The translations under genes and the position numbers were made by a program. A DNA stretch of 64,000 nt from Brevibacillus brevis (GTDB taxonomy: Bacteria > Bacillota > Bacilli > Brevibacillales > Brevibacillaceae), in NCBI RefSeq assembly GCF_031583145.1, contig NZ_CP134050.1, forward strand, positions 1,020,001 through 1,084,000. The letters are read 5' to 3'. The notes below the pieces were generated by a model that was not told the origin of the DNA, did no database searches, and saw only the letters and a program-made list of their open reading frames with translations. This document shows, in pieces, positions 44,101-52,279 of the stretch (the first letter of the stretch is position 1; every line of letters begins with the position of its first letter).

Positions 44101-44274
44101 TCAGCGCAAATGCTTGCGCTTGTACGAAAAGCCATATCCCATCAAAGAGAAGGCAACGATGATACAGCCAAGGATACCGAGGGGACTTTTCTCCCCGATG
44201 GCAATGCCCACTCCGATGAGACAGGCGGTTACGCAAATTGCCAGAGCTAATGTTACCATTTGATAACGATTCAT
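44101..44274 (-). CDS. YlaF-like small membrane protein (DUF5325)
   Basis: 57 residues with two TM helices (VTLALAICVTACLIGVGIAI and LGILGCIIVAFSLMGYGFSY) around EKSP and a basic end KRKHLR. This matches the DUF5325/YlaF family of Bacillota in length and pattern. TAGGAGG precedes the ATG by 9 nt. Function unknown. Confidence 0.7.
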   Translation of the reverse strand: MNRYQMVTLALAICVTACLIGVGIAIGEKSPLGILGCIIVAFSLMGYGFSYKRKHLR

Positions 44275-44391
44275 CGGACTGTAACCTCCTATCTGTCAAT
44301 GTTCCCATTATACCTTATTTTCCGCGAAATACATCCAGGTAAAGAATTTGCAAACCCGGTAAAATATTGTGCGAAGTGGTGGAGACCGCAG

Positions 44392-45009
44392 ATGGAAAGC
44401 ATTTTACAAATTAAAAGAGGCAATCGGATCTTGGAAGGAAACGTGACGTACGAGGAAGGGGATTTGATCGAGGCCGTCTTTCCCTGTCAGGTGGATGTGA
44501 CGGTGGGCGATCAGCTCCCTTGCTTGCTGGCCACGGACTACGATACGATCAGCAATTTTGAAGCGGTAGTCGTAGCCAAGGAAAGCAATCGTCTCTTCCT
44601 GTTCCATTCGCCCACGATTGTCGAGTTTCGCGAGCAACGGCGCCGTTATCCGCGGTTTGACATGGATGTAAAAGGATGGATTCAGTATCCCACGCAAGAG
44701 CCGGACTCGCTTTTTTCCGTGTACAGCCAGATGGTTGATCTGGTCAATTTGAGTCTGGGAGGACTGGCGTTTCGCTCTGACAAGCCCGTCCCCGAGGAGC
44801 AGCCCATCCATTTTTCAGTCGAGTTGTACGGGCGCAACAGGCCGGATGGCGTGATCAAGACGGAGCTCAAGGTCATCCACGAGAGGACACAGGGCTCGCA
44901 TTATTTGTTCGGATGTACGATTCAGGCGATCAACGCCAGACACTTCCACAACCTGCGCAAATACCTCTTGCAGCGGCAAATCGAGGAGCGCAGAAAAGTC
45001 AAAGTATAA
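44392..45009 (+). CDS. PilZ domain protein (YpfB/YcgR-type)
   Basis: 205 residues. An N-terminal barrel (~1-90, YcgR-N-like) leads into a PilZ domain whose c-di-GMP motif RRRYPRF sits near residue 84 followed by MVDLVNLSLGGLAF; the canonical DxSxxG reads NxSxxG here. Such proteins relay c-di-GMP to motility or envelope functions. GGTGGAG precedes the ATG. A terminator follows directly. Confidence 0.85.
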   Translation: MESILQIKRGNRILEGNVTYEEGDLIEAVFPCQVDVTVGDQLPCLLATDYDTISNFEAVVVAKESNRLFLFHSPTIVEFREQRRRYPRFDMDVKGWIQYPTQEPDSLFSVYSQMVDLVNLSLGGLAFRSDKPVPEEQPIHFSVELYGRNRPDGVIKTELKVIHERTQGSHYLFGCTIQAINARHFHNLRKYLLQRQIEERRKVKV

Positions 45010-45026
45010 AGAGACACATCCTGAGG

Positions 45027-45058
45027 AATTGGTTCGATGAGGGCCAATTTTTTTGTTT
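45027..45058 (+). terminator. Terminator after the PilZ gene
   Basis: AATTGG and CCAATT around an 11-nt loop, followed by TTTTTTTG. Confidence 0.65.
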
Positions 45059-45217
45059 GCCAAAAACGCGAAAGGGTATAGCCAAAGTCACGCCAGGAAA
45101 ATGCTGCCGGAGTCGCACCGGCAAAGCAGCAAGAAAGGAAGCCGTCCGACGGGCAGGAACGTGCGTCGCGACGCTTACTTGATTGGAAATGTTCTGTGAT
45201 AATAAAATGGAAGCAAC

Positions 45218-45550
45218 ATGCAGCGTATCGTTAGAGTAATTAATCAGATCAAAAACAATTATGCTGCCCCTCTTCATATCGAAGAGTTAGCGCATTCCAT
45301 TCATATGAGCCCTGCGTCGCTATTCCGCCATTTCAAAGCAGTGGCCGCAATGAGTCCTCTACAATATCAAAAGAAGATCCGGCTTCTGGAGGCAAGGCGT
45401 CTTTTATTATCAGAAACGATAGATGCAGCTGAAGCAGGATTTAGAGTTGGCTATGAGAGCCCGTCTCAGTTCAGTCGTGAATATAGAAGAATGTTTGGAT
45501 TGCCTCCCGTCAGCGATATCAAACAATTACAGAGTTCCCTGCAAAAGTGA
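45218..45550 (+). pseudogene. AraC-type DNA-binding domain only (truncated regulator)
   Basis: 110 residues that are only the AraC C-terminal double HTH: IEELAHSIHMSPASLFRHFK, IRLLEARRLLLSETIDAAEA and VGYESPSQFSREYRRMFGLP. Full AraC-family regulators have a ~150-200-residue N-terminal sensing domain, absent here, and no ribosome site precedes the ATG. The surrounding 45.2-45.7 kb is visibly AT-rich compared with its neighbours. It is most likely a remnant of a larger gene or a horizontally acquired piece; a functional stand-alone HTH is less likely. Confidence 0.6.
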
Positions 45551-45666
45551 AAAAAATGAATCATACTTCACATACACCGATACCCTTCGCAATCACAGAA
45601 TTCTGATAAACAACAAAGATCTGTTCATTCGCTATTACACTAACCACAGATATCAATGGGAACGCA

Positions 45667-45702
45667 AAAAGATGACTCCTGTGCAGACAGGAATCATCTT
45701 TT
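45667..45702. terminator. Bidirectional terminator
   Basis: AAAAGATGA-c-TCCTGT and ACAGGA-a-TCATCTTTT, a hairpin with T/A runs between the AraC remnant and the MFS gene. The 45551-45775 gap holds only this and AT-rich sequence. Confidence 0.82.
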
Positions 45703-45775
45703 GTCAGCAGCCTAAACTTCAAGTCCCTTAATATAGGCTCTGTTAAACATACTTGTTGCGGGAGCGGCCAGGACT

Positions 45776-47023
45776 TTATCCGGCCTGCCTCGAAACGCCG
45801 TGTTCTTTGGCCCTCCGCGCTCCCCAGATAGCCCGTTGGAACAGCAGGGCAAAGGCGCCGATCGCCGCGATGGCGAAACCTACCGCCAGGAAGGCGGGGC
45901 TGGGACTCCATGCTGTCATCAGCCAGCCGCCCAGGAGCGGGGCCATGATAAACGTCGCGCTGGTCAGCGAGTCGATAATCCCGCGGACTCTCCCGAGTGC
46001 TTCCGGCGGGGTTTCCTTTTGCACGAGGTAATTGCTGCCGACCGTCGTCAGCCCGGTGCCGACCCCGCCGAACAAAGCGGCGACAAGCAGCCAATACCGG
46101 CTTTCCGCCGGCTCATACAGGGCGATCCACGCAAAGCAGACGCCGATCAGGAAGACGCCGCTGCCCAGTATCCAGCCGTACGAGCGCAGCTCGCGGAGAC
46201 GGTGCAGCCACGTGATGGTGCACAAGGCGCCGAAGCCGATAACGCTGACCGTATAGCCGACCATTTCCGGATGGCGGGGGAGTTTTTCCCGAAAGATAAC
46301 CGGCAACTGCGCGTCCGCCAGCTGGATCGCCATCATGGCGCACAGGGAAAAGATTGTACTGAGCAAAAGGATCCGGTTTTGCAAAAAGACTGCCCAGCCT
46401 TCCCGCCACGATTCATGAAGCGGGACGGCTTTTTGGCGGAGGCGTGCAGAAGCCTGGGCAGTCCGCCTGTCGGCATGCCGAATCGTCAGGAGCAGGACAG
46501 CGGAAAGCAAGAAGCTGCCGGCATTGATCATGAGGCAGACGGCAGGTGCATAAAACGCCGCGACGATGCCGCCGACCAAGGGGCCGATCAGCTTGCCCGC
46601 CTGCATGACGGCCCCGTTCAGGGAGGTCGCCTGCATGAGCTGCAGCTCTGGTACGACCTGCCGCGTCAACGTCTGCTGGGCAGGATCGTTGAACACCGAG
46701 GCGCATGAACGCAAGGCGATGACCAGCAAAAACGAGGCAGGATCGGGCATGGCAAGCAGAAGCAGGGTGGAGCCTGCCTGTACGACATCCATGACGATCA
46801 TCAGCCTGACCTTGTCTACGCGGTCGGCCAGCACTCCCGCGACCTGCCCCAGGACGATCCCGGGCGCAGCGTAAGCGATCGGCAAAAGCGCCATCGTCAT
46901 CGGATCAGCCTGCCAGACGAAGCCGAGCAAGATCGACACCGCAATAAAATCGAACCAGTCGCCGAGCGTAGACAGTCCGTAGGCAAAGAACAATATGCGA
47001 AAGGTTTTGTTTTCCCTGAGCAT
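45776..47023 (-). CDS. MFS transporter (EntS-like exporter group)
   Basis: 415 residues, 12 TM. N-terminal FRILFFAYGLSTLGDWFDFI and the TM2-3 loop GVLADRVDKVRLMIVMD place it in the MFS_3 group that includes EntS and macrolide exporters. GGAGGG precedes the ATG. A winged-helix regulator gene lies immediately upstream on the same strand and is its probable regulator. Confidence 0.85.
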   Translation of the reverse strand: MLRENKTFRILFFAYGLSTLGDWFDFIAVSILLGFVWQADPMTMALLPIAYAAPGIVLGQVAGVLADRVDKVRLMIVMDVVQAGSTLLLLAMPDPASFLLVIALRSCASVFNDPAQQTLTRQVVPELQLMQATSLNGAVMQAGKLIGPLVGGIVAAFYAPAVCLMINAGSFLLSAVLLLTIRHADRRTAQASARLRQKAVPLHESWREGWAVFLQNRILLLSTIFSLCAMMAIQLADAQLPVIFREKLPRHPEMVGYTVSVIGFGALCTITWLHRLRELRSYGWILGSGVFLIGVCFAWIALYEPAESRYWLLVAALFGGVGTGLTTVGSNYLVQKETPPEALGRVRGIIDSLTSATFIMAPLLGGWLMTAWSPSPAFLAVGFAIAAIGAFALLFQRAIWGARRAKEHGVSRQAG

Positions 47024-47083
47024 TTTGAATCCCTCCGTCGAAAGTTTCTCCTTCGATGATAAGAGGGATTTGTCAGAGGAATA

Positions 47084-48226
47084 TCAAACGGCTCTTGCGA
47101 CGAGGGAGAGGATCGATCTCTCGAGTTCCCCCAGCCGGTACTCGGCTTTCAGCTCTGACCACAGCTTATCGTATTTTCGCCGCCATTCTTCATCGCAGGC
47201 GAAGGTACGCAGGAAAAACTGGATGGTATGGATTCCGTAGATCAAATGAGGAACGAATTTCGTCGCACGAACGACTTCGATCCCTTCGTCAACCAGCTGC
47301 CGCGCCCTCGTGCGCTCTCCCCGCCGGTACAGGCAGATCCCCCGGTAGATGGTGAAGCTGCCCAGTTCACGCTGCATCGGGACCATTTGCAGCTTCTCGG
47401 CAGAAAGCCGGAGCAGCTCTTCCGCCTCGTCCAGCCGATCGGACAGGAGCGCGAGCAGAGCCTGTTGGGCTTGCAGGAAGAGGGTAAAGCTGTCGGAGCG
47501 GAGGTTCTCCACAATCGGTCGGGCCTTCGCCAACTGCGCTTCGGCTTCCTCGTGCAAACCGGCCATCGCGTACAATCCCACCGCAACGATTTGCATCTCA
47601 TCGTGAAACAGAGAAGGCATCTGCGCAAAAAGAGGCTCGATCCGTTTAAACAAGCCGAGTGCCTGCAAGGGATCGGTCACCGCCATGTAGTATATATGGA
47701 ACAGATAAAACAGCTTCTCCGGCATCGGGACGGACGAATTCTCCACAAACCAGGCAAAATTGCCGCGAATAAAATGCAGGTACTTGTCGTAATAAGGATC
47801 CAGGGAAAACCCGAGCACGTCCTGATTGGCGGCCAGCGTCTGCATGGCAGCGCCCATCCCCATGCCGTGATACGTCTCCAGCAGTCTGCGGAGGTGGTCA
47901 GAGAAGTCGCGATTGAGGTCTGACGGCTTGGGCGGCTGATACTGCTTCCACGTCAGCCGGTACCCCACTCCGCGCACGGTATCGATGGTAAACAGATGCG
48001 ACCATTTGTGCAGCTTGCGGCGCAGCCGGTAGATGTGGTCGTCGACGGTCCGGTCTGTCGGGTCCTCGAGCGGCCACACCCGGTCCAGCAGTTCTTCCCG
48101 GGAAAACGTCCGGTTTCTCCAGGTGAACAAATAGTGGAGCAAGGCGTATTCCTTCGGCAACAAAGTAACGGTCTCATCGGCGTAATGGACCTGAAACGAC
48201 TCGTCGGACCATGAGATCATCCCCAT
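47084..48226 (-). CDS. Winged-helix regulator with C-terminal helical repeats
   Basis: 380 residues. Residues ~10-95 are an OmpR-type winged helix (VTLLPKEYALLHYLFTWRNR, REELLDRVWPLEDPTDRTVD, DTVRGVGYRL). The remaining ~270 residues are all-alpha and look like TPR/BTAD-type repeats (AGLHEEAEAQLAKARPIVEN, RLDEAEELLRLSAEKL). SARP-like layout, with no receiver domain. GAGGAG precedes the ATG by 8 nt. Its start overlaps the stop of the sigma-54 activator by 10 nt, and the MFS gene follows 60 nt downstream. Confidence 0.8.
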   Translation of the reverse strand: MGMISWSDESFQVHYADETVTLLPKEYALLHYLFTWRNRTFSREELLDRVWPLEDPTDRTVDDHIYRLRRKLHKWSHLFTIDTVRGVGYRLTWKQYQPPKPSDLNRDFSDHLRRLLETYHGMGMGAAMQTLAANQDVLGFSLDPYYDKYLHFIRGNFAWFVENSSVPMPEKLFYLFHIYYMAVTDPLQALGLFKRIEPLFAQMPSLFHDEMQIVAVGLYAMAGLHEEAEAQLAKARPIVENLRSDSFTLFLQAQQALLALLSDRLDEAEELLRLSAEKLQMVPMQRELGSFTIYRGICLYRRGERTRARQLVDEGIEVVRATKFVPHLIYGIHTIQFFLRTFACDEEWRRKYDKLWSELKAEYRLGELERSILSLVARAV

Positions 48227-49977
48227 TTGAATGACTCCTCACGCAAATCGTATTTTTTCATCTTGTTGTACAACGTTCCGCGCGAGATGCCGAGCAGCTC
48301 GGCCGCCGCCTTTTTGTTGCCGTACGTGCGTGCCAGTGCGGCTGCGATGCGCTCTCGCTCCGATGCTGCCGGAGCAGGCGCGGGGAAGAAGGGCGCTCCC
48401 GCCTGCGGCCCAGAGGCATGGCTGGCGGACGGTGGCGCTGCTTGCAGTGGAAAGGCGGCCGATGGAAAGCCTCTGCCCGACTCTGCCGCGTGCTGCGAGC
48501 GGATGGCCGACGGAAGATGCTCCGGCTGAATCGCGCCGTTTTCCTGCAGGATGGACAATCGCTCGATGACGTTGCGCAGCTGGCGAATGTTGCCCGGCCA
48601 GCTGTAATCGAACAGCGCCTGCATGACCTCGGGAGCGATCCGGGGAACGGGCTGCTCATGGATCACGGAGTACTCCTGAATGAATATTTGCACGAGCTCC
48701 GGAAGGTCCTCCCGCCGTTCACGCAGCGGCGGAATTTCCAGGGAAAAGACGTTGAGCCGGTAGTAGAGATCTTCACGAAATCTTCCGTCTGCCACCATCT
48801 GCTCCAGCTGGCGGTTCGTGGCAGCGACGATCCGCGTGTTGACGGTGATCGGTTCCGTTCCGCCCACGCGGTAAAATTGCTTCTCCTGCAGAGCGCGCAG
48901 CAGCTTGACCTGCAGCTCCAGGGGAAGCTCCCCGATTTCATCGAGAAACAAGGTGCCGCCGTGCGCCAGCTCCAGCTTTCCGGGCTTTCCTTTCTTCTCG
49001 GCGCCGGTGAAGGCCCCTCCCTGGTAGCCGAACAGCTCGCTCTCAAACAAGGCCGCCGGGATGGCTCCGCAGTTGATGGCGATAAATGGCTTTTCCCGTC
49101 GCCGGCTCGCCTGATGGATCGCCTTGGCAAACAGCTCCTTGCCTACGCCGCTCTCCCCGTAGATCAGCACGGTCGCGTCGGTCTGTGCCACTTTTTGCGC
49201 GGACGAGATGGCCGACTGGATGGAGGCCGAATGCCCCTTGATCGCGTAGAACGGATCGTCCGCAGCCTGGAAGCGGCTCATTTCCTGCTGCAGCGTGTGC
49301 AGATGGGCGGTCGTGTGGGCCAGCTCCTCATTGAGTCTGACGAGCTCGGTGATGTCCTGCTCGATGGAAATCGCCCCGATGATATCGCCCTCGAGCAGAA
49401 TCGGAGCGGCATTGATCAGCACGTGGCTGTCCGGTCGGGGAATGTGGTATACGCGATGGACGGACGTCCCTTGGCGCAGAGCGTCCAGCAGGCGGATCGA
49501 TTCGCTGGCGAAGTGCTCGTCCAGCGCAGTCCCGAGCACCCCGGCACGATCGATCTCGTAGATCTTTTCCGCCGCCCGGTTCCAGTACTGGACGACATTG
49601 CGCGAGTCGACGATCGTCACGGCTTCGCTCATCGTATCCATCAGGGTCCCCAGCAGAACCGACTGGTTTTGCGTCAGGGCGAGAAACGCAGCAAGAAGCT
49701 GGCCGGGCGTGATGATGCCTGTCGGAGTGCCATCGTCGTCGACAGTCACGAGGGCGGGGATCTCCGCATCGTTCGCCGCAAGGGCCAGTTGCTTGCTGAT
49801 CTCATCCAGTGTCGTGCGCTGATTCACTGCAATGGCCCTCACGCTCTGCGCCCCGTTTTGCCACACACCTTCCGTTTCGCCCGCGCGTATTGTGATAGCG
49901 TCAGGATTGACCGGAGCGGCCAGCGAGGACACTTCCCCCCCGAGAGAAAATAGCGGTTTCAAACAATCACTCCCCAT
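48217..49977 (-). CDS. Sigma-54-dependent activator with CBS-like and PAS domains (PutR-like)
   Basis: 586 residues: a single CBS-like segment (~55-100; VTVDDDGTPTGIITPGQL), PAS (~105-215; TIVDSRNVVQYWNRAAEKIY), AAA+ domain (~245-475; Walker A GESGVGKE, sigma-54 motif GAFTGA, Walker B FLDEIGE) and a C-terminal Fis HTH (GNKKAAAELLGISRGTLYNK). All activator motifs are intact; no receiver domain, so the PAS probably senses a small molecule. It is divergent from putB, which has a sigma-54 promoter: the layout of PutR in the Bacillus cereus group. Its stop overlaps the next gene. Confidence 0.9.
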   Translation of the reverse strand: MGSDCLKPLFSLGGEVSSLAAPVNPDAITIRAGETEGVWQNGAQSVRAIAVNQRTTLDEISKQLALAANDAEIPALVTVDDDGTPTGIITPGQLLAAFLALTQNQSVLLGTLMDTMSEAVTIVDSRNVVQYWNRAAEKIYEIDRAGVLGTALDEHFASESIRLLDALRQGTSVHRVYHIPRPDSHVLINAAPILLEGDIIGAISIEQDITELVRLNEELAHTTAHLHTLQQEMSRFQAADDPFYAIKGHSASIQSAISSAQKVAQTDATVLIYGESGVGKELFAKAIHQASRRREKPFIAINCGAIPAALFESELFGYQGGAFTGAEKKGKPGKLELAHGGTLFLDEIGELPLELQVKLLRALQEKQFYRVGGTEPITVNTRIVAATNRQLEQMVADGRFREDLYYRLNVFSLEIPPLRERREDLPELVQIFIQEYSVIHEQPVPRIAPEVMQALFDYSWPGNIRQLRNVIERLSILQENGAIQPEHLPSAIRSQHAAESGRGFPSAAFPLQAAPPSASHASGPQAGAPFFPAPAPAASERERIAAALARTYGNKKAAAELLGISRGTLYNKMKKYDLREESFKWG

Positions 49978-50031
49978 CCAAACGAATTGTAGGACTCATC
50001 CCTGTCTGATCTTCAGTAGTTTCTAGTCAAA

Positions 50032-50070
50032 AGTGTACAAGAATAGACACAAGCTGTACATATGTGTTTA
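50032..50070 (+). promoter_or_regulatory. Possible activator binding region for putB
   Basis: Two copies of TGTACA (50034-50039 and 50055-50060) 21 bp apart, on the same face of the helix, within GTGTACA...TGTACATATGTGT. About 110-130 nt upstream of the -24/-12 promoter, the expected place for enhancer-binding dimers. Inference from position. Confidence 0.4.
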
Positions 50071-50165
50071 ATCTCTTTTGCTGTTTTGGGCCCGCTTTCG
50101 AGAATGAACAGGCAACTTTCTGATACGAATGAGAAATGTCCAGTTTCTTTTGGAGAAAAATTATT

Positions 50166-50182
50166 TTGGCACGGATTGTGCT
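50166..50182 (+). promoter_or_regulatory. Sigma-54 (-24/-12) promoter of putB
   Basis: TTGGCACGGATTGTGCT: a perfect TGGCACG -24 element and TGCT in place of TTGCT at the -12 with correct spacing; one mismatch from consensus. It lies 43 nt before the putB start and faces the sigma-54 activator gene. Confidence 0.82.
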
Positions 50183-50224
50183 AGAAGAAGGGAGCAGAGT
50201 ACGTTGAGGAGGAGACAGTCAACG

Positions 50225-51145
50225 ATGGAACAAGCGATGAAGGATTTCTTTTTATTCTTATCCAAAAACAAAACGCTGAACGCGGCCGCGAAAAAATGGG
50301 GATTGCGCTTTGGAGCGAGCCGTTTCGTATCGGGAGAAACCATTGCGGAGGCGATCAAGGCCGTCCGCGAGTTGAATCAGAAGGGCCTGGTCTGCACGCT
50401 GGACCATTTGGGCGAGTTCGTCTTCAGCGTAGAGGAAGCGAACGAATCGGCCGACTATTGCATCAAGACGCTGGAGGCGATCCACCAATCCGGCGTAGAC
50501 TGCAACCTGTCGCTGAAAATGACTTCGCTCGGTCTCGACATCAGCCGCGATCTGTGCATGAGCAATATGCGGCGCATTCTGGATGCAGCAAAGAAAAACG
50601 GCAATATCTTCGTGCGGATCGACATGGAGGACTACGCGCACAATCACGTCACCATGGAGATTTTAAACGAGCTTTTGGAAGAGTACCAGAACGTCGGTAC
50701 CGTAATTCAGGCGTACCTGTACAAGGCGTCCGATGACATCGAAAGCCTCAAGGACAAAAAGGTCAACTTCCGCCTCGTAAAGGGAGCGTACAAGGAGTCT
50801 CCGGAAGTCGCTTACCCGAACAAGCCGGACGTAGACGAAAACTACAAAAAAATCATCAAGCAGCACTTGCTCAATGGCGGATACGCGGCGGTCGCCACTC
50901 ATGACGACGCCATCATCGAATACGTCAAAAAGCTGGCCGTCGAACACAATATCCCGCGCACCCAGTTCGAGTTCCAGATGCTGTTCGGCATCCGCACCCA
51001 GTCCCAGATCGATCTGGCTCGCGAAGGCTATAAAATGCGCGTCTACGTGCCTTACGGGAACGATTGGTACGGCTACTTCATGCGTCGCCTGGCCGAGAGC
51101 CCGGCCAATGTGAAATTTGTGCTGAAAGGCATGTTCACCAAGTAA
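50225..51145 (+). CDS. putB: Proline dehydrogenase
   Basis: 306 residues, monofunctional Bacillus-type PutB, FAD enzyme with TIM barrel: LVCTLDHLGEFVFSVEEANE, SLKMTSLGLD, FVRIDMEDY, FRLVKGAYKE and EFQMLFGIRTQSQ, then YVPYGNDWYGYFMRRLAE near the end. It oxidises proline to pyrroline-5-carboxylate. The start at 50225 has GGAGGAG about 10 nt upstream. The pyrroline-5-carboxylate dehydrogenase gene is not in the window. Sigma-54 control is predicted. Confidence 0.95.
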   Translation: MEQAMKDFFLFLSKNKTLNAAAKKWGLRFGASRFVSGETIAEAIKAVRELNQKGLVCTLDHLGEFVFSVEEANESADYCIKTLEAIHQSGVDCNLSLKMTSLGLDISRDLCMSNMRRILDAAKKNGNIFVRIDMEDYAHNHVTMEILNELLEEYQNVGTVIQAYLYKASDDIESLKDKKVNFRLVKGAYKESPEVAYPNKPDVDENYKKIIKQHLLNGGYAAVATHDDAIIEYVKKLAVEHNIPRTQFEFQMLFGIRTQSQIDLAREGYKMRVYVPYGNDWYGYFMRRLAESPANVKFVLKGMFTK

Positions 51146-51159
51146 AAAGGCAAGATTGC

Positions 51160-51193
51160 AAACACCTTCGGATGAGATTCGGGGGTGTTTTGT
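51160..51193 (+). terminator. Terminator after putB
   Basis: AAACACC and GGTGTTT around a 17-nt loop, followed by TGTGTT. Moderate quality. Confidence 0.5.
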
Positions 51194-51224
51194 GTTACGA
51201 TGGGAAAAAATCGAGGAAGGTGCG

Positions 51225-52157
51225 ATGCTCTTGCATTCGACTGTCATTTCTCTCGTCCCCCCCTATTCGTTTGAACGGCTGCTGCGCCGTTTGGAGACCC
51301 ACCCTGATCCTCAGCTGTTCGTTGATACAGAAGCGAGCACGCTGCGGCGCGCATTTCGCGTCGGGACTCGCCCCGTACTCGCGAGTCTGCAGTTTGCCGG
51401 ATCGACGGAGGAGCCCGTAATTCGACTGAATACAGAGGCGACACTTTCGCCCGCGGAGCAGCAGCTTCTGGAGAAAACCGTCCGGCACATGTTCAGCGCC
51501 GATCAGGATCTGACGCCCGTTTATGAGCATATGCGCCAAAGCCCGGAGATGGCGGTGCTGACGGAGCGGTTCCGCGGGCTGCGCTTTTTTCTGGATTCCG
51601 ACCTGTTTCAATCGATGGTCAAGACCATCATCGGCCAGCAAATCAACCTGGCGTTTGCCGCTTCGCTTACTCAGCGCCTGCTGGAGCTCGCGGGCGATAT
51701 GATGGAAGACACGGATGGCCGCACCTTTATGGCGTTCCCCACGGAGGAAGCCGTCGCCAGGCTGGAGCCGGACGATTTGCGACCGCTGCAATTCAGCCAG
51801 CGCAAAGCGGAATACATCATCGACTACGCGCGTGCCATCGTCAACGGCACGATCGATCTGGACCGGCTGTGGCAGATGGAGGACGAAGAGATCGTCGCGT
51901 ATTTGACGTCGCTCAGAGGGATCGGCAGATGGACCGTCGAGTGCCTCATGATGTTCGGCATGGGCCGTCCGGATCTGCTTCCGGCAGCAGACATCGGTCT
52001 GCGAAACGGACTGCAGCTGGTCTTCGGCCTCGCGGACAAGCCGGACGAAAAGGAGATTCGTCGTATCGGCGCTGCGTGGACGCCGTGGCGAAGCTTGTAT
52101 TCGCTGTACATTTGGGAAGCGGTGGGAGCTGTCAGAAGAAAAGAGGTATGGGAGTAG
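51225..52157 (+). CDS. DNA-3-methyladenine glycosylase II (AlkA-like)
   Basis: 310 residues. AlkA N-terminal domain, then the HhH-GPD fold: FQSMVKTIIGQQINLAFAAS and the helix-hairpin-helix LTSLRGIGRWTVECLMMFGM with the catalytic Asp in LLPAADIGLRNGL. It removes alkylated bases in base-excision repair. The start at 51225 has GAGGAAGG upstream and gives the family length; the frame opens 23 codons earlier. Confidence 0.9.
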   Translation: MLLHSTVISLVPPYSFERLLRRLETHPDPQLFVDTEASTLRRAFRVGTRPVLASLQFAGSTEEPVIRLNTEATLSPAEQQLLEKTVRHMFSADQDLTPVYEHMRQSPEMAVLTERFRGLRFFLDSDLFQSMVKTIIGQQINLAFAASLTQRLLELAGDMMEDTDGRTFMAFPTEEAVARLEPDDLRPLQFSQRKAEYIIDYARAIVNGTIDLDRLWQMEDEEIVAYLTSLRGIGRWTVECLMMFGMGRPDLLPAADIGLRNGLQLVFGLADKPDEKEIRRIGAAWTPWRSLYSLYIWEAVGAVRRKEVWE

Positions 52158-52207
52158 TGCTTGGCGTTTCCTGAACCACCACTCGATCGTTTAGAAAAAA
52201 AAGAAAG

Positions 52208-52237
52208 TTGTTGTTTGAGGGGAGATTCGTCTATAAT
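52208..52237 (+). promoter_or_regulatory. Sigma-A promoter of brnQ
   Basis: TTGTTG, 18 nt, TATAAT. Predicted start near 52244, about 36 nt before the chosen brnQ ATG. Confidence 0.65.
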
Positions 52238-52279
52238 AAATAAAAATTTATGATTATTAAAAACATGAAAGGAATCAAC

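Noticed and set aside
45070-45180. c-di-GMP-I riboswitch next to the PilZ gene
   Set aside because: Some GAAAGGG and GCAAAGC pieces occur, but not in the order or spacing of the GEMM consensus. Kept only as an unclassified structured region.
48418-49953. Long open frame antisense to the sigma-54 activator
   Set aside because: Codons mirror the GC-rich real gene, there is no ribosome site or recognisable domain, and the minus-strand frame has complete AAA+ and Fis motifs.
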